From contig OY781040.1 in assembly GCA_963676095.1 (NCBI GenBank), positions 2,666,001-2,730,000 on the forward strand: a DNA stretch of 64,000 nt, given 5' to 3'. The notes beneath the pieces are model-generated. The model saw nothing but the letters and a program-made list of their open reading frames with translations. It was not told where the DNA came from and did not search any database. This document shows, one piece after another, positions 17,961-27,088 of the stretch. The position numbers and the translations under genes are program-made. The DNA comes from G963676095 sp963676095. Lineage in GTDB: Bacteria > Bacteroidota > Bacteroidia > Bacteroidales > Prolixibacteraceae. How positions within the stretch are numbered: the first letter of the stretch is position 1; every line of letters starts with the position of its first letter.

Positions 17961-20900
17961 ATGTCAAGAATTTTTACTCTGATAGGTCTTATTCTTGTTA
18001 TACACGTACAAGCACAAACACATGATTGGGAAAACCCTGATGTTGTGTGCATTAACAAAGAACCGTATCATTGTACCTTAACATTACCTTCGATACAAAA
18101 GAATTGTGAGGAAGTAGTTTCCCTTAATGGCCAATGGAAGTTTCACTGGTCAAAAGATCCCTGGACAAGGCCGATAGATTTTTATAAAGAAGATTTCGAC
18201 GCTTCTTCCTGGGATGATATTGTTGTGCCGGGCAACTGGCAGATGCAGGGCTACGGAATTCCGATATACACCAACTGGACGTATCCATTCAAAAAAGATC
18301 AGCCCCGTGTAACCGGCGAGCCGCCGAAAGATTATTTCAGCTATGAAAACCGGGATCCGGTCGGTTCTTACATTACTTCTTTCAATATTACGACTGAGAT
18401 AAAGGATAAACGTTTTTTTCTTCATTTCGAAGGCGTAAAATCTGCGATGTATGTTTGGGTGAACGGGAAGAAGGTAGGCTACAGCCAAAATTCGATGTCG
18501 CCTGCGGAATTTGATGTGACCGATTTTGTATCGGAAGGTAAAAACAGCCTGGCTGTAGAGGTGTACCGATGGTCAGACGGAAGTTATCTGGAAGATCAGG
18601 ATATGTGGCGCTTTAGTGGCATTTTCCGTCCGGTGGAACTGTGGGTACGCCCGCAAACCCATATCCGGGATTATACCATTACCGCAATACCTTCCAACGA
18701 CTTTTCCACGGCTGATTTCCATGCAAAATTTCAGATTCGGAACCTTTCTAAGAAAAAAGTCAAAAACCTGGCAGTGAATGTGGCGTTGACCGGAAGAAAT
18801 ACGAAAGGAGAAAAAATAGAAAAAAAACTATCGTCAGCAATCAAGGAGATTGGTGCTAGTGCGACAGCTGATGTTGAGCTTAATGCTTTTCTGGAAAACC
18901 CCGAATTGTGGTCCGCTGAAAAACCCAACCTGTACCAGGTCGAGATCACCCTTTTGAAGGACAATAAGGCGATTGAGAAATTTCAATGCGAGACAGGTGT
19001 ACGCAAGTTAGATATCAACGGCGAAACTTTTTTGGTCAACGGGAAACCGGTCAAATTAAAAGGGGTGAACCGGCACGAGCATCATCCACGTACAGGGCGT
19101 CTTGTAGATGCAGCGGCATTGGTCAAAGACCTCCGGTTGATGAAACAAGCCAATATTAATATGATCCGTACATCCCATTATCCCAATATGCCACTGTTCT
19201 ACGAACTTTGCGATAAATATGGTATTTACGTCATGGACGAAGCTAATAATGAAAGTCATGATTATGGTATTGGAAACAAAGATCTTGGAGACAATTCATC
19301 ATGGACAAAAGCACACGTTGATCGGGCTGTTTCGCTAGTACAACGGGATAAAAACCACCCGAGCATTCTTTTCTGGTCATTAGGAAACGAAGCAGGCGCA
19401 GGCAGGAATGCCCGGGCAATGGCCGATACAGTACATGCAATGGATTCTACGCGTATCGTTTTTTATGATTCCGACAGATCTGTTTCTGAGATATACGATG
19501 ACGGGTACCTGTCCCCTGATAAACTAATCGAATTAGCCAATAAAATAACTGACCGTCCGGTGATGATGAGGGAATATGCACATGCGATGGGAAATTCCGA
19601 AGGAAACCTGAAAGAATACTGGGACATCATTGATTCACGAGATGACATAGCCGGAGCTGCGATCTGGGATTGGGTAGATCAGGGGATTGCTAAAAAAATA
19701 GACGGATCGCCTTTGAAATATGGAACGAATCCGTCGGACTTAACACTCCGGAAAGACGAATTCTGGGCGTATGGAGGAGATTTCAATGATCATCCGAATT
19801 CAGGTGTGTTTAACATCAATGGGTTGATTGGACCCGACCGTGTTCCCCATCCACACTATTACCAGGTGCAAAAGGTATATCAGAATATTGATTTTAGCCT
19901 TGAAAACAATTCGCAGGTGCGTTTGAAGAACAAATTTTTCTTTACCGGCCTGGATGAATTTGATTACAGCTATGAATGGTTAAAGAATGGGGACTTGATT
20001 GATTCGGGCCATGTGGCACTCCAGGGCGATTTACTGAAAATACCATCGATATCGGCACAAAATGGCGAATTGTGCCTGAATGTGTATGCCACACTTAAAG
20101 ATGCCACACTTTGGGCTGAAAAAGGTTTGGTAATCGCCAAAGAACAGTTCATTACCCAAAGTCCAAAAAATCAGCAAATTGAGCAAAATACAGGTAAGGT
20201 TTCCATTGAAGAAAACTCAGAGAAAATCATTGTAAAAGCAGAAAAGAACATCTTTACTATTGACGCTACAGATGGGGCATTGACCAGTTGGAAAAATAAC
20301 GGCAACGAATTACTGAAGGGTAGTCTGGAGCCATATTTCTGGAAACCTGCAAATGACAACCAAAAACGGAACGGATATAATAGACGGTTAGGTCCCTGGA
20401 GAAATGCAGCTGAGGAACGAACGGTACAGGATGTGAAAAAGTCCGTACAAAATGGACTGGCTGTGGTCGAAATTGATATGAAACTTGCCATTTGCGCTTC
20501 ATACCAATTAAAATACAGCGTAAATGGGAAAGGGCAACTTCAGGTGGAAGCAAGTTACCACCCGGGAAAAAACGATCTCCCATTAATGCCCAAATTCGGA
20601 ATGAGGATGCGTATCCTTTCGGATTTTGATCAGATTGACTGGTACGGACGTGGCCTACAGGAAAATTATCCCGATCGTAAAACAGGCTATTTTATCGGGA
20701 AATACAGCCTGCCTTTGGAGAAATTTATTGTCAATTATATCGCACCGCAGGATAATGCAAACCGCACCGATGTTCGTTGGTTTTCATTAAGCGAAAAAGA
20801 AGGGAAAACGATCCGCATAACAGGCCTGCAACCGATAAATTTCAGGGCATGGCCTTACAACGAAGACGATTTGGAAAAAGCCATGCATCCGTATGAGCTG

Positions 20901-21062
20901 CCCAATCACGATTTTATCAACCTGAATATTGACCTCAATATTCACGGAGTTGGTGGAAATGATAGTTGGGGAGCCCGTACCTTAGACAAGTACACCATAG
21001 ATGGGAATAAACCATTTTGTTATGGGTTCATAATGGAATACATGGATAGTCAAAACAAATAA
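17961..21062 (+). CDS. GH2 beta-galactosidase (LacZ class)
   Basis: This large exported GH2 enzyme would release beta-linked galactose, for instance from galactan side chains. The start at 17961 (MSRIFTLIGL) gives a clean signal peptide ending near VQAQ; an upstream ATG at 17916 would place 15 polar residues before it. The domains in order are the sugar-binding jelly roll (VSLNGQWKFHW, VPGNWQMQGYG), immunoglobulin-like domain, TIM barrel and a C-terminal Bgal_small_N domain (Bgal domain 5). The acid/base is in SLGNEAG (E477 from this start) and the nucleophile in REYAHAMGNSEGN (E538). At 1033 residues it matches LacZ length. It is bracketed by the two copies of the 482-bp repeat. A 213-bp remnant region separates it from the truncated sigma gene. 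Confidence 0.93.
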   Translation: MSRIFTLIGLILVIHVQAQTHDWENPDVVCINKEPYHCTLTLPSIQKNCEEVVSLNGQWKFHWSKDPWTRPIDFYKEDFDASSWDDIVVPGNWQMQGYGIPIYTNWTYPFKKDQPRVTGEPPKDYFSYENRDPVGSYITSFNITTEIKDKRFFLHFEGVKSAMYVWVNGKKVGYSQNSMSPAEFDVTDFVSEGKNSLAVEVYRWSDGSYLEDQDMWRFSGIFRPVELWVRPQTHIRDYTITAIPSNDFSTADFHAKFQIRNLSKKKVKNLAVNVALTGRNTKGEKIEKKLSSAIKEIGASATADVELNAFLENPELWSAEKPNLYQVEITLLKDNKAIEKFQCETGVRKLDINGETFLVNGKPVKLKGVNRHEHHPRTGRLVDAAALVKDLRLMKQANINMIRTSHYPNMPLFYELCDKYGIYVMDEANNESHDYGIGNKDLGDNSSWTKAHVDRAVSLVQRDKNHPSILFWSLGNEAGAGRNARAMADTVHAMDSTRIVFYDSDRSVSEIYDDGYLSPDKLIELANKITDRPVMMREYAHAMGNSEGNLKEYWDIIDSRDDIAGAAIWDWVDQGIAKKIDGSPLKYGTNPSDLTLRKDEFWAYGGDFNDHPNSGVFNINGLIGPDRVPHPHYYQVQKVYQNIDFSLENNSQVRLKNKFFFTGLDEFDYSYEWLKNGDLIDSGHVALQGDLLKIPSISAQNGELCLNVYATLKDATLWAEKGLVIAKEQFITQSPKNQQIEQNTGKVSIEENSEKIIVKAEKNIFTIDATDGALTSWKNNGNELLKGSLEPYFWKPANDNQKRNGYNRRLGPWRNAAEERTVQDVKKSVQNGLAVVEIDMKLAICASYQLKYSVNGKGQLQVEASYHPGKNDLPLMPKFGMRMRILSDFDQIDWYGRGLQENYPDRKTGYFIGKYSLPLEKFIVNYIAPQDNANRTDVRWFSLSEKEGKTIRITGLQPINFRAWPYNEDDLEKAMHPYELPNHDFINLNIDLNIHGVGGNDSWGARTLDKYTIDGNKPFCYGFIMEYMDSQNK

Positions 21063-21193
21063 CAATTTATTTTGAAGCTCATTTTACTTAGATACCCGAC
21101 TTGATATATCCTATGTTTCTTTGGGAACCCGGTATCAGGATGCCCCTTCCTCCCCTGCTATGAAATGAATAGCGGGTGGGAACAGGTGGCTCA

Positions 21194-21221
21194 AATTGGA
21201 ATGATTCCACAGGAAAAGCTG
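21194..21221 (+). repeat. 28-bp repeat, copy 1 (after GH2)
   Basis: This 28-bp block is identical to 42065-42092. It begins AATTGGAATGATTCC and would encode MIPQEKL from an internal ATG. Both copies follow the 3' end of a PUL enzyme gene. They appear to be relics of one family of sequence, of unknown origin. Confidence 0.7.
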
Positions 21222-21289
21222 TTTTAAGTCAGGACGGGCTGTCCTGGGTCTACACAACTTGTGGCCAACGAAAACATAAACGGCGACAA

Positions 21290-21339
21290 GATCACCTCCC
21301 GATCGCCCTCAGAATGTCAGCCGGGAGGAACAGGTGATC
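21290..21339 (+). terminator. Stem-loop downstream of GH2
   Basis: GATCACCT (21290-21297) pairs with AGGTGATC (21332-21339), continued by CCCG/CGGG inside with a small bulge. There is no T-run directly after. Another imperfect hairpin (CCTGCTAT / ATAGCGGG) lies near 21155-21182. The stretch 21063-21489 otherwise holds no gene that I can support, only the 28-bp repeat and these structures. Confidence 0.4.
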
Positions 21340-21489
21340 GGGTAAGCCAAAGACAAAAACAAAAGGATTTTCTGGACAAGGTTTTTATTTAAAGACAAGT
21401 TTGATAAGATTATACGCTAATTGCCAAACAGCTCAAAAGTGAGATTATGAAAAAAACAGTAATCCCTTATTATAAGCGTAACAAAATGT

Positions 21490-21522
21490 AACCATCAGGA
21501 ATATTAAAATCTAAATGTAAAA
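21490..21522 (+). pseudogene. Scar of a second GH28 copy
   Basis: The bases 21490-21512 match GH28 positions 16564-16586, and the following bases match the GH28 3' end from about 17212 onward (with one extra base). The two parts are joined directly, so about 625 bp internal to a GH28 copy are missing. It continues into copy B of the 482-bp repeat. This shows that the ancestral duplication included GH28. Confidence 0.75.
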
Positions 21523-22004
21523 CCCGGAGTTGGTTAAAGAGGTTCAATAAAATTATTTAAAACTGACGAAGTAAAATCTTTCCACTGGTATTTTATTGTA
21601 TTTTCAACATAGACGAATCGTACAAATTTCAAATTTGTATTTGCTTTAATCGTAAAAAGTTTTAACATTTGGCATTGACTTACCTTAGTTAAACTTATAA
21701 ACGATTGAAAGGGGCAGACATAAATATTGAAAAAAAGATTGTCCTGCAATTTATTTCAGGTAATGAAAAAGCCTGTGAACTGATTTTTCACCAGACTAAG
21801 GGCAAACTGAAAGGATTCCTCAAAAAAGCATTACCAAAAGATGAAGATGCAGAGAGCATCATGCAGGATGTTTATCTAAAGCTATGGTCAACGCGAAAAT
21901 TTATTCAGCCGGATAAAAATTTTGAGACTTACCTTTTTTCAATAACCAGGAACCTGGTAATCGATGTCATGCGGAAAAGGCTGCACAAACAAAAATATCT
22001 TGAG
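21523..22004 (+). repeat. 482-bp direct repeat, copy B
   Basis: This is the partner of 17221-17702, spanning the GH28 3' remnant, the intergenic promoter region and the 5' part of the intact sigma gene. The palindrome (21622-21638) and the candidate promoter elements are conserved. Confidence 0.92.
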
Positions 22005-22298
22005 TATCTTTGCCGGCAGTTAAACGAAGAGCAGAAGAACAGTCTGGATACAAAAACGATCGTGGAATATTCCGAATTGGAAAGAAAGATAATCGGGTTG
22101 ATTAATCAATTACCGGAAAAAAGAAGGGAAATATTCAAGTTAAACCGACTGGAAGGACTGACTTATAAAGAAATAGCTGAAAAGTTAAATATCTCGGAAA
22201 ACACTGTCGATTCACAAATGCGGAAGGCATTGGCATACTTTCACCTGGAAATGGAACACTATCTGGGGCTCCTCATCTGGTGGTATCTCCAACAGTAA
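21705..22298 (+). CDS. ECF RNA polymerase sigma factor (second PUL)
   Basis: This intact 197-residue ECF sigma factor is nearly identical to the truncated copy at 17403 over residues 1-100. The sigma-2 region spans about 20-92. Sigma-4 spans about 130-185 (INQLPEKRREIFKLNRLEGLTYKEIA, then LNISENTVDSQM). It uses a TTG start; a stop codon lies five codons upstream with no ATG between. It should be controlled by the FecR encoded 302 bp downstream and activate the second susCD operon. The wide gap to FecR is unusual compared with the first cassette (151 bp). Confidence 0.92.
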   Translation: MKGADINIEKKIVLQFISGNEKACELIFHQTKGKLKGFLKKALPKDEDAESIMQDVYLKLWSTRKFIQPDKNFETYLFSITRNLVIDVMRKRLHKQKYLEYLCRQLNEEQKNSLDTKTIVEYSELERKIIGLINQLPEKRREIFKLNRLEGLTYKEIAEKLNISENTVDSQMRKALAYFHLEMEHYLGLLIWWYLQQ

Positions 22299-22350
22299 TG
22301 TTGACGGAAACGCTGAAGCCTTAATATTAAGTTGCGAATGCATGAATATT

Positions 22351-22377
22351 AAGTTTCGGATGCACTGTCCGAAACTT
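22351..22377 (+). terminator. Stem-loop between sigma and FecR genes
   Basis: A perfect 10-bp stem (AAGTTTCGGA / TCCGAAACTT) with a 7-nt loop lies 52 bp after the sigma stop codon. Just before it a 20-bp imperfect direct repeat (AATATTAAGTT-GCGAATGCA and AATATTAAGTT-TCGGATGCA) is seen. A second small hairpin (CCTACC / GGTAGG, 22428-22445) follows. No gene is seen in 22299-22600; the FecR leader runs to 22600. Confidence 0.5.
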
Positions 22378-22600
22378 GTCGATGTATTGGAGCCGTTTCA
22401 AAATATATTATATCAAAGTCCAGATCTCCTACCTCAACGGGTAGGATGGTACCTCCGTGAATAATTTTAAAAACATCTATTATTTTAATTATCAATACAA
22501 TACATTGTCGTGTTTAAAAAATATGAAAAAAAAATTTATAATGCAGGCACGGAAAAATTGTCGTCAAACGTAAACGGGTTTGTATTTACAATTTTAAGAA

Positions 22601-23563
22601 ATGGACAGAATATCCGATAATCTTCTTGAAAAATTTATATCGGGCAAAAGGATAACAGACGATGAATTTGCCTTATTGGAAAGCTTGATTGACGATACGG
22701 ATAATAAAAAGGAAGTTTTTCAATGGCTTGAAAATAAATGGAATGACAGTACTCCGGAAAAGGTACACGTTCAATTTGAACAGATCAGGAAACAGATCAG
22801 AGATCAATCAACGAAGCAACGATTGAAAAGAGTGGTTTCCATTCTGTCAAAAGCTGCTGCTGTTCTTTTCCTTCCGTTTTTTGTCATTTCCCTCTATTTC
22901 TATATTAACCGGATTGATTCGGGCAAATTACTGACACTTTCTACGCAGAAGGGGGAACAAACCAGCGTGATACTTCCCGATGGTTCGAAAGTCTGGTTAA
23001 ATGTAGATACAAAACTAAGCTATCCTGTAAATTACGGTGTAAGGTCCAGAAACGTGGAATTGGAAGGAGAAGCTTATTTTGAAGTAACGAAGAACAAACA
23101 ACTTCCTTTTGAAGTTTCATCAGGAGGCATCACGACTAAAGCGTTGGGGACATACTTCGTGGTTTCGTCTTATCCTGAATCTTCTGCAATCAGGTCGTCC
23201 CTGGTCCAGGGATCCATTGAAGTGAGATACAAAAACGGCTTTAAGATTTTAAAACCCGGCCAGCAACTCATTTATACAAGGAATAAACAGGAAGTTACCG
23301 TTCTGCCATTTAACGAAAGCGATGAGCTTGCATGGAAAAATGAGCAGCTAATATTCCGGTTAACGCCGTTTGATCAGGTTATAAAGGAACTGGGGAAATG
23401 GTATGATGTTGATTTTGATTACAATCCTGCCCTATTCAAAAACGAAACTTTTACGGCTAAGTTTAAACGGTCGGAAACACTTGAACATGTACTCCAGGTT
23501 ATGGCAACAGCCGGAGAATTCAAATATCGCATTGAAACAAAAACAGTTAAGATTATGAAATAA
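22601..23563 (+). CDS. FecR-family anti-sigma factor (second PUL)
   Basis: This 320-residue anti-sigma factor is organised as in the first cassette: cytoplasmic sigma-binding part (1-80), single transmembrane helix (about 88-107, AAAVLFLPFFVISLYFYI), FecR domain (about 112-215, GEQTSVILPDGSKVWLNVDT, TKALGTYFVVSSY) and DUF4974 (about 250-318, LIFRLTPFDQVIKELGKWYDVDF). It should bind the sigma factor encoded at 21705 and the STN domain of the SusC encoded at 23684. It is about as divergent from the first FecR as is usual for separate systems, so cross-talk is not expected from sequence alone. Confidence 0.92.
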   Translation: MDRISDNLLEKFISGKRITDDEFALLESLIDDTDNKKEVFQWLENKWNDSTPEKVHVQFEQIRKQIRDQSTKQRLKRVVSILSKAAAVLFLPFFVISLYFYINRIDSGKLLTLSTQKGEQTSVILPDGSKVWLNVDTKLSYPVNYGVRSRNVELEGEAYFEVTKNKQLPFEVSSGGITTKALGTYFVVSSYPESSAIRSSLVQGSIEVRYKNGFKILKPGQQLIYTRNKQEVTVLPFNESDELAWKNEQLIFRLTPFDQVIKELGKWYDVDFDYNPALFKNETFTAKFKRSETLEHVLQVMATAGEFKYRIETKTVKIMK

Positions 23564-23609
23564 AAAAATAAGCGGATGAAATGATAAAAATACCCTGTGA
23601 TATAAAAAA

Positions 23610-23640
23610 CGGGCAGAATCGTTAGCGCCGATTCTACCCG
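23610..23640 (+). promoter_or_regulatory. Leader stem-loop before the second STN-susC
   Basis: A 12-bp stem (CGGGCAGAATCG / CGATTCTACCCG, 23610-23621 with 23629-23640) has one mismatch and a 7-nt loop. It ends 43 bp before the ATG at 23684, which again follows TCAAATTT. It could be a terminator of the fecR transcript or a susC 5' UTR element. Confidence 0.5.
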
Positions 23641-23683
23641 GAAAATTGTATCAATTTTATTAACGTAATAACAAGTCAAATTT

Positions 23684-26600
23684 ATGAAAAAAAAGAAACC
23701 TTTTATGTCGGGAGGCTCAAATCGCCCGATATTAAAAATTTTGCGAGTTATGAAACTGACCATGATCATTCTATTTTCGACTACAATGTTGGTTTCTGCT
23801 AGTTTATACTCACAAACTACACGACTAACGTTGAACTTTTCGGACATTTCCTATGAAGAATTGTTCACAAAGATTGAACAACAAAGCGAATTTAGTTTTG
23901 CTTATACCGGTTCAAATTTCGACCCGAATCAAAAGGTTAAAGTTAATGTTAGCAAAGGAACGATAAAGGAAATTTTAGATGAAATACTTCCGGCTAATGT
24001 TACTTATGAAATTGTCGACAAGTATGTTGTGATACGAAATGCAGGCGAGAAAAACGGTACTGTAAGCCAACAGCAACAAATCACCGTTTCCGGCCGTGTC
24101 ACCGACTCTTCCGGTGCACCTTTGCCTGGGGTTTCAATCGTAATAAAAGGTACTACCCAGGGAATTATTACCGATGCCGACGGGAAATATTCATTAACCA
24201 ATGTCCCCGGCGATGCGGCACTCATGTTTTCGTTTGTTGGAATGAGGAGCCAGGAAATGGCAGTATCAGGTAAAACTACGATAAATGTGGTAATGCAGGA
24301 AGAGTCCATTGGCATTGAAGAAGTGGTTGCTGTCGGCTATGGACAACAGAGAGTCGCTACGGTAACGGGCGCCGTATCTCAAATTAAGTCAGAAAAGATT
24401 ACAGTAGCTCCTCAAGCCAATGTAACCCACATGCTGGCAGGTCAGCTACCTGGGTTGATTTCAAAACAGACGTCCGGCATTCCGGGAGCTGATGACGCGA
24501 GCTTAAATATCCGCGGTTTTGGAAGCCCGCTGGTTATTGTCGATGGTCTTGAAACAGATTTAAACAAGCTGGACCCGGCCCAAATTGAATCAATTTCTAT
24601 CCTGAAAGATGGAGCGGCTTCTATCTATGGGGCACGCGCCGGTAATGGCGTAATTTTGGTTACGACAAAACGTGGTCAACAATCCAAACCGACTATAACA
24701 GTCAACAGTTCATATACATTACAAGGTTCCACAAAGGTTATCAAAGCGGCAAGTTCAGCAGAACGGGCACAGTTTGAAGTAGATAAATGGCTCAATTCAG
24801 GCAAACCGGCAGATCAGGTTCCGTTTACGGAAGAGGAAATCCAGAAGTTCAAAGATGGGTCTGATCCCAATTACCTGAATACAAACTGGTTTGACGCATC
24901 GATCCGGAAATTCGCACCCCAACAAAATCATAATGTTTCTCTTTCCGGAGGCAACGATGCGATTAAATATTACGGCTACTTCGGCTATAACACGCAGGAA
25001 AGCATTTTGAAAAAGAATGGAGGAAATTATGACCGCTATAATTTTCAGACGAATGTGGATGCGAAGGTAACTAATCAAATTTCAGTCGGTATGGATATGC
25101 AGTATTTTAAAGAGCAGCGCTTTTATCCTTCCGGTGCCGACGGCGTGGGCACGAATAACAACTTCTGGAGGGATTTAATTTATGCCGCTGACCCTTCATT
25201 TCCATTAACATTACCCGATCCGACAAAGCCGGCTTATGCAGGTATTACTTATGGTAATCCATTGTTCGCCACCAACTCCGATTTATGCGGTTATCAGGAT
25301 AAAGGAAACAATATTGTCCAGTTTAAAGGTGAAGTGAAATATGATTTTAAATATGTTCCAGGATTAAATGCTAAGGCAGTCGTCATATACCGGAATAACT
25401 CTTTTGACCAAAAAGTGGTGAAGAAACAGGAAAAATTCTATACCTACAGTACTGAAACAGAACAGTACACCTACGTGCGTAGCTCTCAGGATCCTCAATA
25501 TCTAAGTCTGGCCAGTAGCACCGATACTAAGTTGGTTCAGCAATATTCGTTAAACTATAACAAGGTATTCCTTAATGTACATCATGTTTCCGGAATGTTT
25601 TTGTACGAATATCAAAAAGAACAGGGCAAATCTTTTAATACCTCGCGCGGCGGGTATCAATCTATGGCACTTGAAGAATTGTTTGCCGGTGATCCGACAA
25701 CTGCGGCCAATAATTCATCAAGTTATACTAATGGCCGTATCTCCTGGATAGGAAGGGTGAATTATAGCTACATGGATCGTTATATGATTGAAACGATCTT
25801 AAGGGCAGATGCTTCTTCCCGCTTTGCAAAAGGACATCGGTGGGGTTATTTTCCAAGCGTTTCCTTGGGATGGAATATTGCTCAGGAAAATTTTCTGAAG
25901 CAGTTGGATCTCTTCGATAACTTGAAAGTCCGCCTGAGTTATGGGTCATCCGGTTATGATGCAGTCGCCAATTTTGCTTACCTGACCGGTTATAAATTTG
26001 ACGCTACCTATACGCTTGACGACAATTTGATTTCTGCTCTGGTCCCTTCCGGTTTGGCCAATATCAATTTAACATGGGAGAAAATGAAGATCTACAATGT
26101 GGGGGTCGATTTTTCGCTGTGGAATCGTCATCTCTATGGCGAATCCGAATACTTTTATCGTAAGCGTTCCGGGATTCCCGGTAGCCGTATAAATTCACTA
26201 CCTTCTACTTTTGGCGCTGAACTTCCTCAGGAAAATCTGAATAGCCAAAGTACATCGGGATTTGAGTTGAGATTAGGTACTTCCGGAAAGATAGGAGCTG
26301 TTAACTATGATATCTCCGGAAATATTGCATATTCAAGATCAAAATGGATAAATATTGATGAACCGACATATACTGACCCGGATGAGATAAGAATGTATAA
26401 AAATAGTGGCCGATATACCGACCGGCGTTACGGATACGTTTTTGACAAGCTGTTTACAAGCCAAAAAGAGATCGACGAATGGTCTTACACGTTTGATGTA
26501 TTAAATAATGACAATTCGTCGCTTAAGCCAGGTGACGTGAAGTATAAAGACTTAAACGGAGATAAAGTTATCAACTGGCGTGATCAGAAAGAGATCGGAA

Positions 26601-27076
26601 AGGGAGCTGAACCTCATTGGACTTTTGGCCTCAACATCCTCCTTAAATACAGAAATTTTGATTTTTCAGCACTATTCCAGGGAGCATTTGACTATACAAC
26701 GAACGTAAATCTGGCCGGAGCTGCTACGACACTTAATTATCGAAACAACTGGAATGAAAAAACGAATAACCGGGCTGATGCATTGCTCCCAAGACCGGCT
26801 GGTTCATCGACAAATGATTTCTATTCAGATTACAGGAATCATGACACCGCTTATATGCGCCTGAAGAACACGTCCTTGGGTTATGAAATTCCTGCATCGG
26901 TACTGACTAAGCTAGGAATTAGCAGATTTAGAGTATATGTTGCCGGTACTAATCTTTTTACTTTAAGCACGCTCAACAAATATGGTGTTGACCCTGAAAT
27001 GCCGGAAGGCTATGGCGCAGGCGTTTATTACCCTCAACAGTATACAATGAGTATTGGCTGTAATCTTACCTTCTAA
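23684..27076 (+). CDS. SusC-like TonB-dependent receptor with STN domain (second PUL)
   Basis: This 1130-residue outer-membrane glycan importer has a signal sequence ending near SASLYSQ (about residue 45) and an STN domain (about 50-120, LNFSDISYEELFTKIEQQSEFSFAY). A carboxypeptidase-regulatory-like domain follows (about 133-220), then the TonB-box region GIEEVVAVGYGQQR, plug (LKDGAASIYGARAGNGVILVTTKRG) and barrel ending in IGCNLTF. It looks complete. The segment from about 4090 bases into the shared regulatory-like domain (GTTQGIITDADGKYSLTNVPGDAAL) is very close to that of the SusC at 10049, while plug and barrel differ widely, as expected for different ligands. It is followed by susD 13 bp downstream. 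Confidence 0.95.
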   Translation: MKKKKPFMSGGSNRPILKILRVMKLTMIILFSTTMLVSASLYSQTTRLTLNFSDISYEELFTKIEQQSEFSFAYTGSNFDPNQKVKVNVSKGTIKEILDEILPANVTYEIVDKYVVIRNAGEKNGTVSQQQQITVSGRVTDSSGAPLPGVSIVIKGTTQGIITDADGKYSLTNVPGDAALMFSFVGMRSQEMAVSGKTTINVVMQEESIGIEEVVAVGYGQQRVATVTGAVSQIKSEKITVAPQANVTHMLAGQLPGLISKQTSGIPGADDASLNIRGFGSPLVIVDGLETDLNKLDPAQIESISILKDGAASIYGARAGNGVILVTTKRGQQSKPTITVNSSYTLQGSTKVIKAASSAERAQFEVDKWLNSGKPADQVPFTEEEIQKFKDGSDPNYLNTNWFDASIRKFAPQQNHNVSLSGGNDAIKYYGYFGYNTQESILKKNGGNYDRYNFQTNVDAKVTNQISVGMDMQYFKEQRFYPSGADGVGTNNNFWRDLIYAADPSFPLTLPDPTKPAYAGITYGNPLFATNSDLCGYQDKGNNIVQFKGEVKYDFKYVPGLNAKAVVIYRNNSFDQKVVKKQEKFYTYSTETEQYTYVRSSQDPQYLSLASSTDTKLVQQYSLNYNKVFLNVHHVSGMFLYEYQKEQGKSFNTSRGGYQSMALEELFAGDPTTAANNSSSYTNGRISWIGRVNYSYMDRYMIETILRADASSRFAKGHRWGYFPSVSLGWNIAQENFLKQLDLFDNLKVRLSYGSSGYDAVANFAYLTGYKFDATYTLDDNLISALVPSGLANINLTWEKMKIYNVGVDFSLWNRHLYGESEYFYRKRSGIPGSRINSLPSTFGAELPQENLNSQSTSGFELRLGTSGKIGAVNYDISGNIAYSRSKWINIDEPTYTDPDEIRMYKNSGRYTDRRYGYVFDKLFTSQKEIDEWSYTFDVLNNDNSSLKPGDVKYKDLNGDKVINWRDQKEIGKGAEPHWTFGLNILLKYRNFDFSALFQGAFDYTTNVNLAGAATTLNYRNNWNEKTNNRADALLPRPAGSSTNDFYSDYRNHDTAYMRLKNTSLGYEIPASVLTKLGISRFRVYVAGTNLFTLSTLNKYGVDPEMPEGYGAGVYYPQQYTMSIGCNLTF

Positions 27077-27088
27077 TTCAAACAGGAA

